Origin: Kumtagia yinganensis
GTDB taxonomy: Bacteria > Pseudomonadota > Alphaproteobacteria > Rhizobiales > Rhizobiaceae
Assembly: GCF_040081985.1 (NCBI RefSeq)
Contig: NZ_JBEBMH010000012.1
Coordinates: 113,790-177,789 of the forward strand
Reading direction: 5' to 3'
Length of the DNA stretch: 64,000 bases
In this document: positions 28,900 through 37,254 of the stretch, piece after piece
Layout: every line of letters starts with the position of its first letter
Position numbering within the stretch: position 1 is the stretch's first letter
Made by a program: the position numbers and the translations under genes
Notes under the pieces: generated by a model
Told to the model about the DNA's origin: nothing
Seen by the model: only the letters and a program-made list of their open reading frames with translations
Databases searched by the model: none

Positions 28900-29658
28900 T
28901 CAGTGTCGCTGGAGCGGAGTGCGGCTGAACCACTCATCGAAACGAATTGGTCCGATGCGTGGATTGTCGCCGGGCACAAGCGAACGGTCGTCCAGTTCCG
29001 TACCGAAATAGGGCGCGTGGGGATCGGCCGTCACGTGACGCTGATCGTTCGTCGCCTTCAGGAATCGCGCCACGAGATCGCTCATGCGAACCGGGTCGGG
29101 ACCGGCGATCTCGAGCACGCCGTTGAGCGGCGGGGAGATGGCGACGTCGGCCATGATATCTGCGACATCGTCCGAAGCGATCGGCTGAAAATACGCCGAC
29201 GAAATGGTTGCGACGTTGCCGACCGTTCCACCCTGGGCAATGCCCCCCAGGAACTCGAAGAACTGCGTTGAATGAACGATGGTGTAGGGGATGCCAGAAG
29301 CTCTGATCAGCTTTTCCTGAGCCATTTTTGCGCGCATATAGCCGCTCTTGGGCAGGCGTTCGGCGCCCACAATCGAGAGTGCGATGTGGTGCGTCACGCC
29401 GGCCGCCTTTGCCGCGGCGAGCAGGTTCCGGCCGGAGACTTGGAAGAATTCCAGAACCGCTTTGTCTTCGAAGGACGGCGAATTCGCCAGGTCGATCACA
29501 ACCTGCGTTCCGGAAAGGGCCTCGGCCAGGCCTTCGCCCGTGATCGTGTTTACGCCTGAGTTCGGTGAGGCTGCGAGAACTTCGTGGCCCTTCCCGCGCA
29601 GTCTCTCGACCGTCTTCGAGCCTATGAGGCCAGTGCCTCCGATAACGACGATTTTCAT
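28900..29658 (-). CDS. NmrA-like atypical SDR, NAD(P)-binding
   Basis: 252 aa from ATG 29658, which has AGGAGCATGAC upstream; an upstream start at 29715 is less likely. The Rossmann motif is VVIGGTGLIGSKTVERL, with GKGHEVLAASPNSGVN after it. VTHHIALSIVGAERLPKSGYMRAKMAQEKLIRASG resembles NmrA/HSCARG-type and SDR a5 proteins such as NAD(P)H:quinone oxidoreductase-like sensors. It lacks the classical YxxxK arrangement. It is probably co-transcribed with the hydrolase downstream. It may reduce a quinone or act as a redox sensor; not resolved. Confidence 0.82.
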   Translation of the reverse strand: MKIVVIGGTGLIGSKTVERLRGKGHEVLAASPNSGVNTITGEGLAEALSGTQVVIDLANSPSFEDKAVLEFFQVSGRNLLAAAKAAGVTHHIALSIVGAERLPKSGYMRAKMAQEKLIRASGIPYTIVHSTQFFEFLGGIAQGGTVGNVATISSAYFQPIASDDVADIMADVAISPPLNGVLEIAGPDPVRMSDLVARFLKATNDQRHVTADPHAPYFGTELDDRSLVPGDNPRIGPIRFDEWFSRTPLQRH

Positions 29659-30214
29659 GTCATGCTCCTGTTGTGAATGCGAAAAGATCTGCTTGAAATC
29701 TCGGCGACTTCTCAAACCGCCTATCGTCCATTCCTCAATGGGCGAACGGTGCTTCGAGCGGCTCGGTCGACCGCCAGCTTCAGTGTTGCGACGGGCTTCC
29801 TCGACCGGCGACGCGGTCGTTCAATGCCCATGAGAATGCGCCTTCTTGGCACGCGAAAATATTGAACCCACGGCTCGGTCGGACGAGCCGAAAGTCTAGA
29901 ACCGATGCGCTCGAGGGGTGACGGCTTTGCCCGGTCGGGAGAGGGTTAGCAGCGAGCGGGCACGGGCGCGCTGATGGTCACAGATAGAGCGCGGGTCAGG
30001 CACGTTTGGTCATGCCCCCTGCTATCAATATCGGGCCGGCGTTCCTCGGCCTCCCCGAACACCAGCAAGCAAACCGATAAAAGCCGCAGCAAGACATATA
30101 CTGCCGTATGGCTCGCCCTCGTCCTCGATCCAATCGACCTGCGAACACACCTCAATATAGCGTGTCAGCACGACCAATCCGCCAAGTCTAGATCGAAAAA
30201 CAGCGGGGGTGAAA
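29659..30214. other. Divergent intergenic region without recognised gene
   Basis: About 555 bp between the minus-strand NmrA-like gene and the plus-strand orphan kinase gene. Several short frames occur on both strands but none shows a motif. It should contain both promoters. No RNA gene or strong repeat was seen. Confidence 0.5.
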
Positions 30215-30973
30215 ATGTCGGACACGGAAACAAGATTAGGCGCATCCGGCAAATTATTCTTCGGCCGGACTGGAGATTTGTCCGTTTGCGACCCGCCTGG
30301 GGAGCACGCGGCCGCCGGCGTTGTCCATGACCTTGGCAACCTTATTCAGGTCGCAACATCCGCGCTGAATCGGATCGCCCGCGACCCGAGCGTCTCGACG
30401 GTTTCGGCTGTCGAGCCTGCAATTGCCAGCGCCGCGACCGCCTTGCAGCGAGCCGGTGCGCTTGTCCGGGAGACCCTAAGCCGAGCCGCAACAAGTCGGC
30501 GGACGCCTGAACATGCAAGCATCGTCGCCTGTCTGGCCGAGGTCGAAAAACTCGTCCAAAGCACATCGGCGGCTAACGTCCGTCTTGAGGTTCGCGTTGA
30601 GCGAGATCTACCCGCTGTAACGTGTGATTCTCTGGGCGTCCAAAATGCCATCTTGAATCTCGTGTTTAACGCGCGTGATGCGATGCCGGAGGGCGGGTCG
30701 ATTTCGATAAGCGCCGTCGCGGTCGTCCAGGATCGGGGAACCGTTGTCGAGGTTCAGGTTCAAGATCACGGCATCGGGATGACGCGCGAGACCGTGCTTC
30801 GCGCCTTCGATCTGTTTTTCACCACCAAGGGAACGGGCCTGGGCGGCGTCGGACTGCCCATGGTGAAACATTTTGCCGAGCGCCACGGCGGTCGCGTCGA
30901 CATTCAAAGCGCCCTTGGGGAAGGCACCACGGTGACATTGCAGCTTCCTGCCACGCAGACCCAGCAGGATTGA
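30215..30973 (+). CDS. Compact soluble sensor histidine kinase
   Basis: 252 aa. ATG 30215 follows GGGGGTGAAA. It lacks PAS or membrane segments. The H-box-like sequence is GVVHDLGNLIQVATSAL with His ~38. The ATPase domain has the N-box LNLVFNARDAMPEGG, G1 DHGIGM and G2 TTKGTGLGGVGLPMVKHFAERHGG. It belongs to the HATPase group common in hybrid kinases of Rhizobiales. No response regulator lies beside it, so its partner is elsewhere, possibly one of the FixJ-like regulators 5-11 kb upstream. The sensory input must come from another protein. Confidence 0.85.
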   Translation: MSDTETRLGASGKLFFGRTGDLSVCDPPGEHAAAGVVHDLGNLIQVATSALNRIARDPSVSTVSAVEPAIASAATALQRAGALVRETLSRAATSRRTPEHASIVACLAEVEKLVQSTSAANVRLEVRVERDLPAVTCDSLGVQNAILNLVFNARDAMPEGGSISISAVAVVQDRGTVVEVQVQDHGIGMTRETVLRAFDLFFTTKGTGLGGVGLPMVKHFAERHGGRVDIQSALGEGTTVTLQLPATQTQQD

Positions 30974-31240
30974 CTGGAAGCCAATGGGGCGCCGGCGTGG
31001 GCCGCCCGGTCATTCTTTCCCACACGCCGTTTGCGGCAGATGTGGCTTGTTTTTGCAACCTTCAGCAGGTGCAAACACTCGGGACCAATCAGATCGATGG
31101 GGGTTGCGGGTCTGATCATATGGCGGATCGAAGGGGCCCCGGGAATCGACACGAGCTTGGTCCTTCAAAAAGCTCGGATATGGACAGGGATGAGGTTTCG
31201 GGGGCAACGCCAGGCTCGGTTCGTAACCATGGATTGATGT

Positions 31241-32800
31241 CTAGCCCTTTGTCCGACTCGCCTTTGGCGTTCCCAGAACATGTTTGAATGGAACGGCGCG
31301 AAAGACGGTCTGAATGGCCTTGAGCATCGCCATCCTCGAACTCACGTGTTGCGGTCCCAGCGTGCCGTCTTCGGCGAAAGCTGACATCCGGCTCGACAGG
31401 ATCGCCGCGAGATCCTCGGCCATTTCAGGCCGAGCCAGGAGAAGAGGAGCGAAGCTTGCCTGATCGATCTCGTAGACCACGACGTGACTCATGGCACGCA
31501 GCGTCGACATTTCGCCCATGCCCGCCAGCAAGCCGGTTTCACCGAAAAAATCGCCGGGGGCGAGACTGCCGATTTCTTGAAGCGGAGTATCCGCCTCGCT
31601 CCTCTCACGCACGATGACGCCCGCCCGCACGATCATCAGCGACGGCAACATTTCGCCTTGTCGCGCGATGATTTGGCCCTTGCGGTAGGTGCGCACCATG
31701 GTCGTCGCCGCGAGAGCTTGCTGCTCGTCCTGCGTCAGGCGCGAGAACACCGGAATGGCCCGTATAAGATCGATCGGCGCGGCCTGCGGAGGGCTTGCTG
31801 TTTCCTCTGAAGGCAGATCGGCCATCGAAACCGAGGCGGTCGGCGGCATCGCAAGCAACAGGCCGGCGGACTTGGAATGCCGATAGACCAGATCATAAAC
31901 CTCGTTCCGCGCCGCGATCCGCTGGCCGATCGTCGCGACTCCGAAAACCAGCTCGAGCTCAATCGCGATCGCATCCAGTCCCTTTATCTTGACCAGCGGC
32001 GGCGGTTCCTTCTGGATCGAATTGCAGCTCACCAAGGCGGTCTGCATTACGTCCGCGATGACGGCAGGCATTTTTGTCGGCGCCAGCCGCACGGTCACGG
32101 AGAGCCCGTGGCTCTCGTCCGGGTGGCTGACATTGGTAAGCCCGAGCTTGGCGAGAAAGCTGTTCGGAAGGGCCACGACATTGTGGTCCGAAGTGAGCAG
32201 ATGCGTCGACCGCCAATTGGTCTCCACAACCCGCCCTTCGGTGCCATCGCTCAGCACGATCCAGTCGCCGAGCACATATGGGCGGCCGAGATTCAGCGCA
32301 ATGCCCGAAAATACGTCGCTCAGCGTGTTCTGGAGCGCCAGTCCGAGGATAATGGCGAAGACGCCTGACGTAGCCATCAGCGTTCCCACTGGCACGGCAA
32401 AGACGAAGGCAAGAACCGACAGCAACATTCCGACATAGACCACGCCGACGACCAGGTCTTGCAGGAGTCGCGCCTCGCGTGGCTTGCGCTCAACGACCAG
32501 ATACAAACGGACAAAACCGATCAGCGCCCAGGCGAGATGGAGCCACCAAAGCAGCTTGACTGATCCAACCAGGATCGCATCCGCGGTAGCGATGCTTCCG
32601 TTTGGGGTCTCGTATGGGACGACATGCCGGTCGAGCAGCATGGCCGACATTGCGAGGAAAAAGCCAATCTGGACGATCAGCCGTGCCTTGACGAGACGTT
32701 TGGGAATGAGATGCCAGACGACGATTCCGGCCAAGCCGACCGACACGATGTAAAGGAGCGGCGCGCTCGATCCTTTCAGGATTGTACCCAGGTCAAGCAT
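31241..32800 (-). CDS. MscS-family channel with C-terminal cyclic-nucleotide-binding domain (bCNG-type)
   Basis: 519 aa. Residues ~10-170 hold about four to five membrane helices. The MscS pore and beta domain follow: GVFAIILGLALQNTLSDVFSGIALNLGRPYVLGDWIVL, then GRVVETNWRSTHLLTSDHNVVALPNSFLA. Residues ~340-480 form a CNB domain (IPVFSRLTQDEQQALAAT, GQIIARQGE, GDFFGETGLL). In the phosphate-binding cassette the usual R-S-A-T is E-M-S-T, so the Arg that contacts the cyclic phosphate is a Glu and cAMP binding is doubtful. The ATG at 32800 lies 4 bp after the truncated cytochrome b gene. Confidence 0.9.
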   Translation of the reverse strand: MLDLGTILKGSSAPLLYIVSVGLAGIVVWHLIPKRLVKARLIVQIGFFLAMSAMLLDRHVVPYETPNGSIATADAILVGSVKLLWWLHLAWALIGFVRLYLVVERKPREARLLQDLVVGVVYVGMLLSVLAFVFAVPVGTLMATSGVFAIILGLALQNTLSDVFSGIALNLGRPYVLGDWIVLSDGTEGRVVETNWRSTHLLTSDHNVVALPNSFLAKLGLTNVSHPDESHGLSVTVRLAPTKMPAVIADVMQTALVSCNSIQKEPPPLVKIKGLDAIAIELELVFGVATIGQRIAARNEVYDLVYRHSKSAGLLLAMPPTASVSMADLPSEETASPPQAAPIDLIRAIPVFSRLTQDEQQALAATTMVRTYRKGQIIARQGEMLPSLMIVRAGVIVRERSEADTPLQEIGSLAPGDFFGETGLLAGMGEMSTLRAMSHVVVYEIDQASFAPLLLARPEMAEDLAAILSSRMSAFAEDGTLGPQHVSSRMAMLKAIQTVFRAVPFKHVLGTPKASRTKG

Positions 32801-32804
32801 GTTC

Positions 32805-33041
32805 TCAGCGCCTCTTTTCCAACACTGCCTCCGTGATCGAATTCGGCAGTCGATGGGGCGTCTCGATCGGGCCGAGCAGCGGCATAACGATGAGGCCGAA
32901 GGCGAAGCAGTAGGCGTCGTTCAGATTCCGTGGGACGGGATAGGCGATGAACTGGTCGTGCACCATCCGCGGCACCGGCAGGCGTGTGTCGAGCCATCGC
33001 CCGATACTGCTCTTGGGCGCGTAACTCGGTTCGCCGCTCAT
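32805..33041 (-). pseudogene. Cytochrome b (PetB/FbcH) gene with large internal in-frame deletion
   Basis: 78 aa. Residues 1-41 match the N-terminus of cytochrome b of the bc1 complex (MSGEPSYAPKSSIGRWLDTR...FIAYPVPRNLN). Residues ~43-78 match its extreme C-terminus (CFAFGLIVMPLLG, IETPHRLPNSITEAVL). About 350 codons with all eight helices' haem ligands are missing between them, around 32916. The frame is kept and a good GGAGGCAAAGCG precedes the ATG, so a short peptide with one hydrophobic segment could be made. No Rieske or cytochrome c1 gene is nearby. It cannot act as cytochrome b. It may lie in the transcript of the MscS gene. Confidence 0.8.
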
Positions 33042-33073
33042 CGCTTTGCCTCCGCTCCTGGACTTGCCGGTAT

Positions 33074-33109
33074 CGAAGTCGGCCGGCGTTTCTTGGCCGG
33101 CCGACTTCG
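33074..33109. terminator. Perfect 14-bp hairpin between MBL gene and cytochrome b remnant
   Basis: CGAAGTCGGCCGGC (33074-33087) and GCCGGCCGACTTCG (33096-33109) form a perfect stem with an 8-base loop. It follows the stop of the metallo-beta-lactamase-fold gene on the minus strand and precedes the cytochrome b remnant by ~33 bp. No U-run is present. It could end or attenuate the upstream transcript. Confidence 0.45.
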
Positions 33110-33138
33110 CCGCGGACGGTCATGACCAAGCCGAGCGG

Positions 33139-34125
33139 TCAGTATTCCCAGGGACCTGGCACCCACCGAAAAACATCGCCGTCGACCGCCACATGGCATA
33201 CGGAGGGGAAGGACAGGTGAGTGGCGACCAAAGACTCGCGGTTCGCCGCCAGCTCCCGCAGGAGACGGACACGGACGCGGGCCGCCTCTTCGGGATCATG
33301 TTCGAACCCATTGTGCCAGTCTGGATGGTCGAACCCGACCTGGAACACGGCATCGCCGGCGAAGGTCAGCCGGTTTCCTCCGGACGCCAGCCGGACCACG
33401 CTGTGCCCGGGCGTGTGGCCGCCAGTGCGTTGGACCAGCACACCCGGCGCCACCTCGTACTCATTCTCGAAGGTCCTCATTCGGCTGTGGTATTCCTCCA
33501 GGAATCGCTTACCCGTGCGCTGAAGCGCCTCGGGAAATCCCGGCGGCATGGAGACCCTGGAGAAATCGGGAGCCTCCCAGAACTTGGCCTCGGCGGCAGC
33601 CACGTGAATCCGCAGGTCCCGACGCAGTCGGTCCCTCACGCCATCGACGAGCAGCCCGCCCACGTGGTCCATATGCAGATGGGTCAGCACCACGTCGGTC
33701 ACGGATGCCAGATCGATGCCGGCGGCCTCCAGTCGCTGGGCCGTATGCCCGGCCCGCGGCAAGTCCGGGAACTCCACTCCCATTCCGGCGTCGATGAGTA
33801 TGGTTCGGCCGCCGCTGCGCACCACGACCACGTTTAGCGCCCATTCGAGCACATCCGGCGGGAGGAACATGTCCTCCAGCCAGGCCGCCCGAACAGCCGG
33901 GTCGGCGTTGTGGCCCAACATCGCACCCGGCAGCGACAGCACCCCATCGCTGACCACCAGCACGTCAATCGCGCCGACCTTCAGCGAGTAGCGAGACGGA
34001 ACCAGTTCAGGTTCCGGCCTGCCGTGGATGTGTCTCGTGTTCACCTTGTCGACACAGTGTCTGATCGACGGCTGTGAGCTGCTTTCAAAGCTCATATTGT
34101 TCTCCTGTTGCTCCGCAAAGCTCAT
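33139..34125 (-). CDS. MBL-fold metallo-hydrolase, MPH/lactonase-like (paralogue 1)
   Basis: 328 aa. The dinuclear metal site is complete: THLHMDHVGG, TGGHTPGH, FAGDAVF and THLSFP. The N-terminal LVPSRYSLKVGAIDVLVVSDGVLSLP is typical of the methyl-parathion-hydrolase/lactonase-like branch. It should hydrolyse an ester or lactone; the substrate is unknown. Two starts with good ribosome-binding sites (34125 and 34095) lie in a 30-bp tandem duplication; either may be used. No signal peptide. It is a close paralogue of the product of 34698-35624 on the same strand. Confidence 0.88.
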   Translation of the reverse strand: MSFAEQQENNMSFESSSQPSIRHCVDKVNTRHIHGRPEPELVPSRYSLKVGAIDVLVVSDGVLSLPGAMLGHNADPAVRAAWLEDMFLPPDVLEWALNVVVVRSGGRTILIDAGMGVEFPDLPRAGHTAQRLEAAGIDLASVTDVVLTHLHMDHVGGLLVDGVRDRLRRDLRIHVAAAEAKFWEAPDFSRVSMPPGFPEALQRTGKRFLEEYHSRMRTFENEYEVAPGVLVQRTGGHTPGHSVVRLASGGNRLTFAGDAVFQVGFDHPDWHNGFEHDPEEAARVRVRLLRELAANRESLVATHLSFPSVCHVAVDGDVFRWVPGPWEY

Positions 34126-34697
34126 GTTCGTCTCCTGCTGGCTGCCTCATTGACGGCCGTATCGGCCAATTCCGCCGCTTGCCCACCTGGATCTCCATGC
34201 AACTCAAAGGCCGGGCATCCGGTGTCTGCTGACACAGATTGCGATGTCTCGACCTACGCGGCCATTGAACGGAAGCGTTGGTCCGGCAATGCGAAGGTCT
34301 ATGGCGCGCTCGTTTTGCGCAGAGGTGATCTGGCGCTGGGTCGAACTCGCCGTTTCGACCGGCGAGCGGTCACCGTGCCTCTTGTCTGTCAGCGGTCCAC
34401 TGTGAATGTGAGACGTGACATGCCTCGCTGACTGGCTGGAGCCTGTCCGACAACTGCCTCAAGGCCGGGCGCGTTGCCGTGCGACCCGTCCCCCAGGCGG
34501 TCGATGATGGCCGCACAGCGACCACCTTTCATGCCGCCGCCAGCACAGCGATCGACATGGCTGGTCGAGCGCTGGGCCTCTGTCCCGGTTGTGGAGGGGA
34601 CATCCTGAACGCTCGATAGATTGCAGGGACAGATAATCATGGTTCGATTCTCGACGGCGAACTTGTTCACACTGAACGGGCGCTCAACGACGGGCGC
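34126..34697. other. Intergenic region between the two MBL paralogues
   Basis: About 570 bp with no convincing gene. The part at 34254-34340 is related to 35749-35840 upstream of the other paralogue (for example GGCCATTGAACGGAAGC against AGCCATCGACCGGAAGC), showing that the duplication included leader DNA. The remaining sequence may be a decayed gene. Confidence 0.5.
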
Positions 34698-35624
34698 TCA
34701 GTAATCCCACCAAGCCGGCACCCAGCGAAAGAGATCGCCGGCGGCCGCGACACGGCCGACGGACGGAAACGGCAGGTGCGTCGACACCAGCCAGGCACCG
34801 GTCGTCGCCAGTTCCTTCATCAGAGCGAGCCTGACGCGCGTAGCCTCCTCGGGATCGTGTTCGAAGCCGTTGTGCCATTCGGGGTGGTCGAACGAGACTG
34901 GGAAAATCGCGTCTCCGGCGAACATCAGCCGGTCGCCGCCGGAGGTCACGCGAACCACGCTATGTCCAGGAGTGTGACCGCCGGTGCGGGTAACAACCAC
35001 TCCCGGTGCCACCTGCTGCTCGACCTCGAAGGTGTGCAACCGGTCACGGTATTCCGTCAGGAAGCGCTTGGAGGCACTCCGGGCAACCTCGGCGAGCGCC
35101 GGCGGCATGCCGGTGCGGGAGAAATCGGGAGCTTCCCAGAACTTGGCCTCAGCGGCCGACGCATGGATGCGAAGGTCATCGCGCAATTGTTCCTTCACCC
35201 CATCTACCAGCAGCCCGCCGACGTGATCAAAGTGCATGTGGGTCAGTACCACATCGGTCACCGAGGCAAGATCGATGCCCGCGGCCGCCAGTCGGTGGCC
35301 AAATTGCCCGGCTCGCGGGAAGTCCGGAACCTCCCCTCCTATCCCACTGTCGATGAGTATGGTCTGGCCGCCGCTGCGCACCACGACCGTGTTCAGCGCC
35401 CAATCGAATGCCTCTCGTGACAGAAACAAGTTGTCGAGCCAGGCGCCCCGAACAACCGGGTCGGCATTGGTCGCCATCGACTCGGCGGGTGGTGTCAGCA
35501 CGCCGTCGCTTATGACCATCACGTCGATCTCGCCGACCCGCACCGCATAACGCGACGGAACCAGTTCGTCGGGTCCTAGTCTGACAGGTTGCGAAATGTT
35601 GCTCAGGCTCGGGTTTGTGTTCAC
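34698..35624 (-). CDS. MBL-fold metallo-hydrolase, MPH/lactonase-like (paralogue 2)
   Basis: 308 aa from GTG 35624, preceded by AGGAGGCAATC; an upstream ATG at 35774 has no such site and adds an unrelated Arg-rich segment. Metal motifs: THMHFDHVGG, TGGHTPGHS, FAGDAIF and THLPFP. The sequence follows paralogue 1 almost residue for residue over stretches such as AAEAKFWEAPDFSR and HNGFEHDPEEA. A cytoplasmic hydrolase of an ester or lactone is expected. The pair probably arose by tandem duplication and has diverged moderately. Confidence 0.88.
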   Translation of the reverse strand: MNTNPSLSNISQPVRLGPDELVPSRYAVRVGEIDVMVISDGVLTPPAESMATNADPVVRGAWLDNLFLSREAFDWALNTVVVRSGGQTILIDSGIGGEVPDFPRAGQFGHRLAAAGIDLASVTDVVLTHMHFDHVGGLLVDGVKEQLRDDLRIHASAAEAKFWEAPDFSRTGMPPALAEVARSASKRFLTEYRDRLHTFEVEQQVAPGVVVTRTGGHTPGHSVVRVTSGGDRLMFAGDAIFPVSFDHPEWHNGFEHDPEEATRVRLALMKELATTGAWLVSTHLPFPSVGRVAAAGDLFRWVPAWWDY

Positions 35625-36198
35625 GATTGCCTCCTGCTGATCGACATGTCTCAGCCGTGTCAGCCTCATCCGCCGCCCGTTTCCACGGTCCGGCAAACTC
35701 GGCTTCACCGACCGCCGCTTGGGGTGGCAGGAATTTGCGCCGGTTCGGCCCGCGCAGCCATCGACCGGAAGCATCGGTCATTCCCGGCGAAGGGCCATGC
35801 CAGGCTCACCACAAGCATGGGTGATCTCGTGCGAATGTCCAATTGGCCACTTGGCCGAATGCAGGGCGGCCGTGCCGTTTGCCTGTCGGCGGCAGCCCCA
35901 GCGATAGGAAATCCTATCCCGCGATATCAGTCCCTTACGGCCTTGGTCCAATCAAAGGTCTGCCTGTCATCCCGCCCCGGCACGAACGCCAACCGCACGA
36001 AGGTGCCGCGACCGGAGGTCCGCCGCTCGCGTTGCCCGCCTGCGTGATTTGCCAGTCTCGACGCGTAGCATGGCCGACAGCTTGTCGGCACAGCGGTCGA
36101 GTGTGCTCCAGAAGCGTTGACTGGCAACGGGCCAGAGTCCACCTTCCCGGTGATCAGACCTCCCTCAGACTGCGGAGAGTCGAACGGCTCGGGGGCAT
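35625..36198. other. Intergenic region between MBL paralogue 2 and nadQ
   Basis: About 570 bp separating divergent genes. It includes the leader segment duplicated at 34254-34340. No gene, RNA or strong palindrome is recognised. Accessory and housekeeping DNA probably meet here. Confidence 0.5.
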
Positions 36199-37188
36199 AT
36201 GCGGGACAAGGAGAAAGCAAGCCGGAGTGACGCGCGCTCAGGCGAGGCCCACAACGCCAGCGTGGATCTGATCGCGGTGGTCGTGGCGGTCCCGAATCAA
36301 GGGCCGAGCGTTCTCACCGTCGGACAGGGCAGCACCCTTCCCTCGGGACCCTTCGAACTTGGCCATCGCTCGTTGCAATCCGGGCTGAGGGCATGGGTGG
36401 AGCATCAGACCGGCCAGCAACTCGGCTATATAGAGCAGCTCTACACATTTGCCGATAGCGACCGCGCTGGTGCCGACAGCGACCGGGCTGGCGAGCGACA
36501 CCGGCAGCGGGTGATCTCGATCAGCTACCTTGCCTTGACCCGCGCCGAACATGCCGCCGACGAGGCCAGGCGCGCCTGGCGGCGCTGGTACGATTATTTC
36601 CCATGGGAGGATCATCGCTCCGGCATTCCGCCGATCATCTCGGAGGTTCTGCGGCCTCGCCTGCTGGCCTGGGCGGACAATGCCGGGCTGGACCCGTTGA
36701 AGCGCGAGCGCCGGCGGCGGGCCGCGTTCGCGTTCGGCTTGGACGGCCGCGACTGGAACGAAGAGCTCGTCTTGCAGCGCTATGAGCTGCTTTATGAAGC
36801 AGCCCTCATCGAAGAGGCGATGCGCGGATCCGAGGCGACCGCATCGCCACCGATCTCCGGGACCGCGATGACAGCCGACCATCGCCGCATCCTGGCCACG
36901 GGGGTCGCGCGGCTGCGCTCCAAGATCAAATACCGGCCTGTCGTGTTCGAGCTGATGCCGCCCGTGTTCACCCTCCTCCAGTTGCAGCGTACCGTGGAAG
37001 CCCTTTCCGGACGGCTGGTCCACAAGCCAAATTTCCGGCGCCTCATCGAGCAGCAGGATCTTGTCGAGGAGACCGGCGAGACGACCGCCGACACCGTCGG
37101 GCGGCCGGCAAAACTCTTCCGGTTCCGTCACGCCGTTCTCGACGAGCGGGCGGTCGCAGGGACAAAATTGCCGCTGTCCCGGACTTGA
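36199..37188 (+). CDS. nadQ: NadQ/NrtR-like NUDIX-related regulator of NAD synthesis
   Basis: 329 aa. An N-terminal NUDIX-like fold (ASVDLIAVVVAVPNQGPSVLTV, LPSGPFELGHRSLQSGLRAWVEHQTG) lacks the full catalytic Nudix box, as expected for a ligand-sensing domain. The C-terminal part (LRSKIKYRPVVFELMPPVFTLLQLQRTVEAL...NFRRLIEQQ) is the winged-helix DNA-binding region of the NrtR/NadQ group. NadQ is known as the repressor of nadABC in Rhizobiales. nadA starts 66 bp downstream with palindromes between them. The start at ATG 36199 is likely; GTGs further downstream are possible. Symbol given from family and context. Confidence 0.8.
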   Translation: MRDKEKASRSDARSGEAHNASVDLIAVVVAVPNQGPSVLTVGQGSTLPSGPFELGHRSLQSGLRAWVEHQTGQQLGYIEQLYTFADSDRAGADSDRAGERHRQRVISISYLALTRAEHAADEARRAWRRWYDYFPWEDHRSGIPPIISEVLRPRLLAWADNAGLDPLKRERRRRAAFAFGLDGRDWNEELVLQRYELLYEAALIEEAMRGSEATASPPISGTAMTADHRRILATGVARLRSKIKYRPVVFELMPPVFTLLQLQRTVEALSGRLVHKPNFRRLIEQQDLVEETGETTADTVGRPAKLFRFRHAVLDERAVAGTKLPLSRT

Positions 37189-37204
37189 CATCCATTATTC
37201 TCAC

Positions 37205-37245
37205 AGTAAGTATATATCCAAATTATACTCACTTAGAGCATAATT
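37205..37245. promoter_or_regulatory. Candidate NadQ operator: two overlapping palindromes before nadA
   Basis: AATTATACTC-ACTTA-GAGCATAATT (37221-37245) is a 10-bp inverted repeat with one mismatch. It overlaps a second one, AGTAAGTATA (37205-37214) with TATACTCACT (37224-37233), also with one mismatch. They lie 10-50 bp upstream of the nadA ATG in a markedly AT-rich gap and suit binding of a dimeric repressor such as NadQ. Binding is inferred. Confidence 0.65.
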
Positions 37246-37254
37246 GGAGCGCCG

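Noticed and set aside
32805..33041. Functional cytochrome b subunit
   Set aside because: All haem-ligating helices are missing; only the two termini remain.
34389..34670. Minus-strand 93-codon frame between MBL paralogues
   Set aside because: No motif; region appears to be leader or decayed DNA from the duplication.
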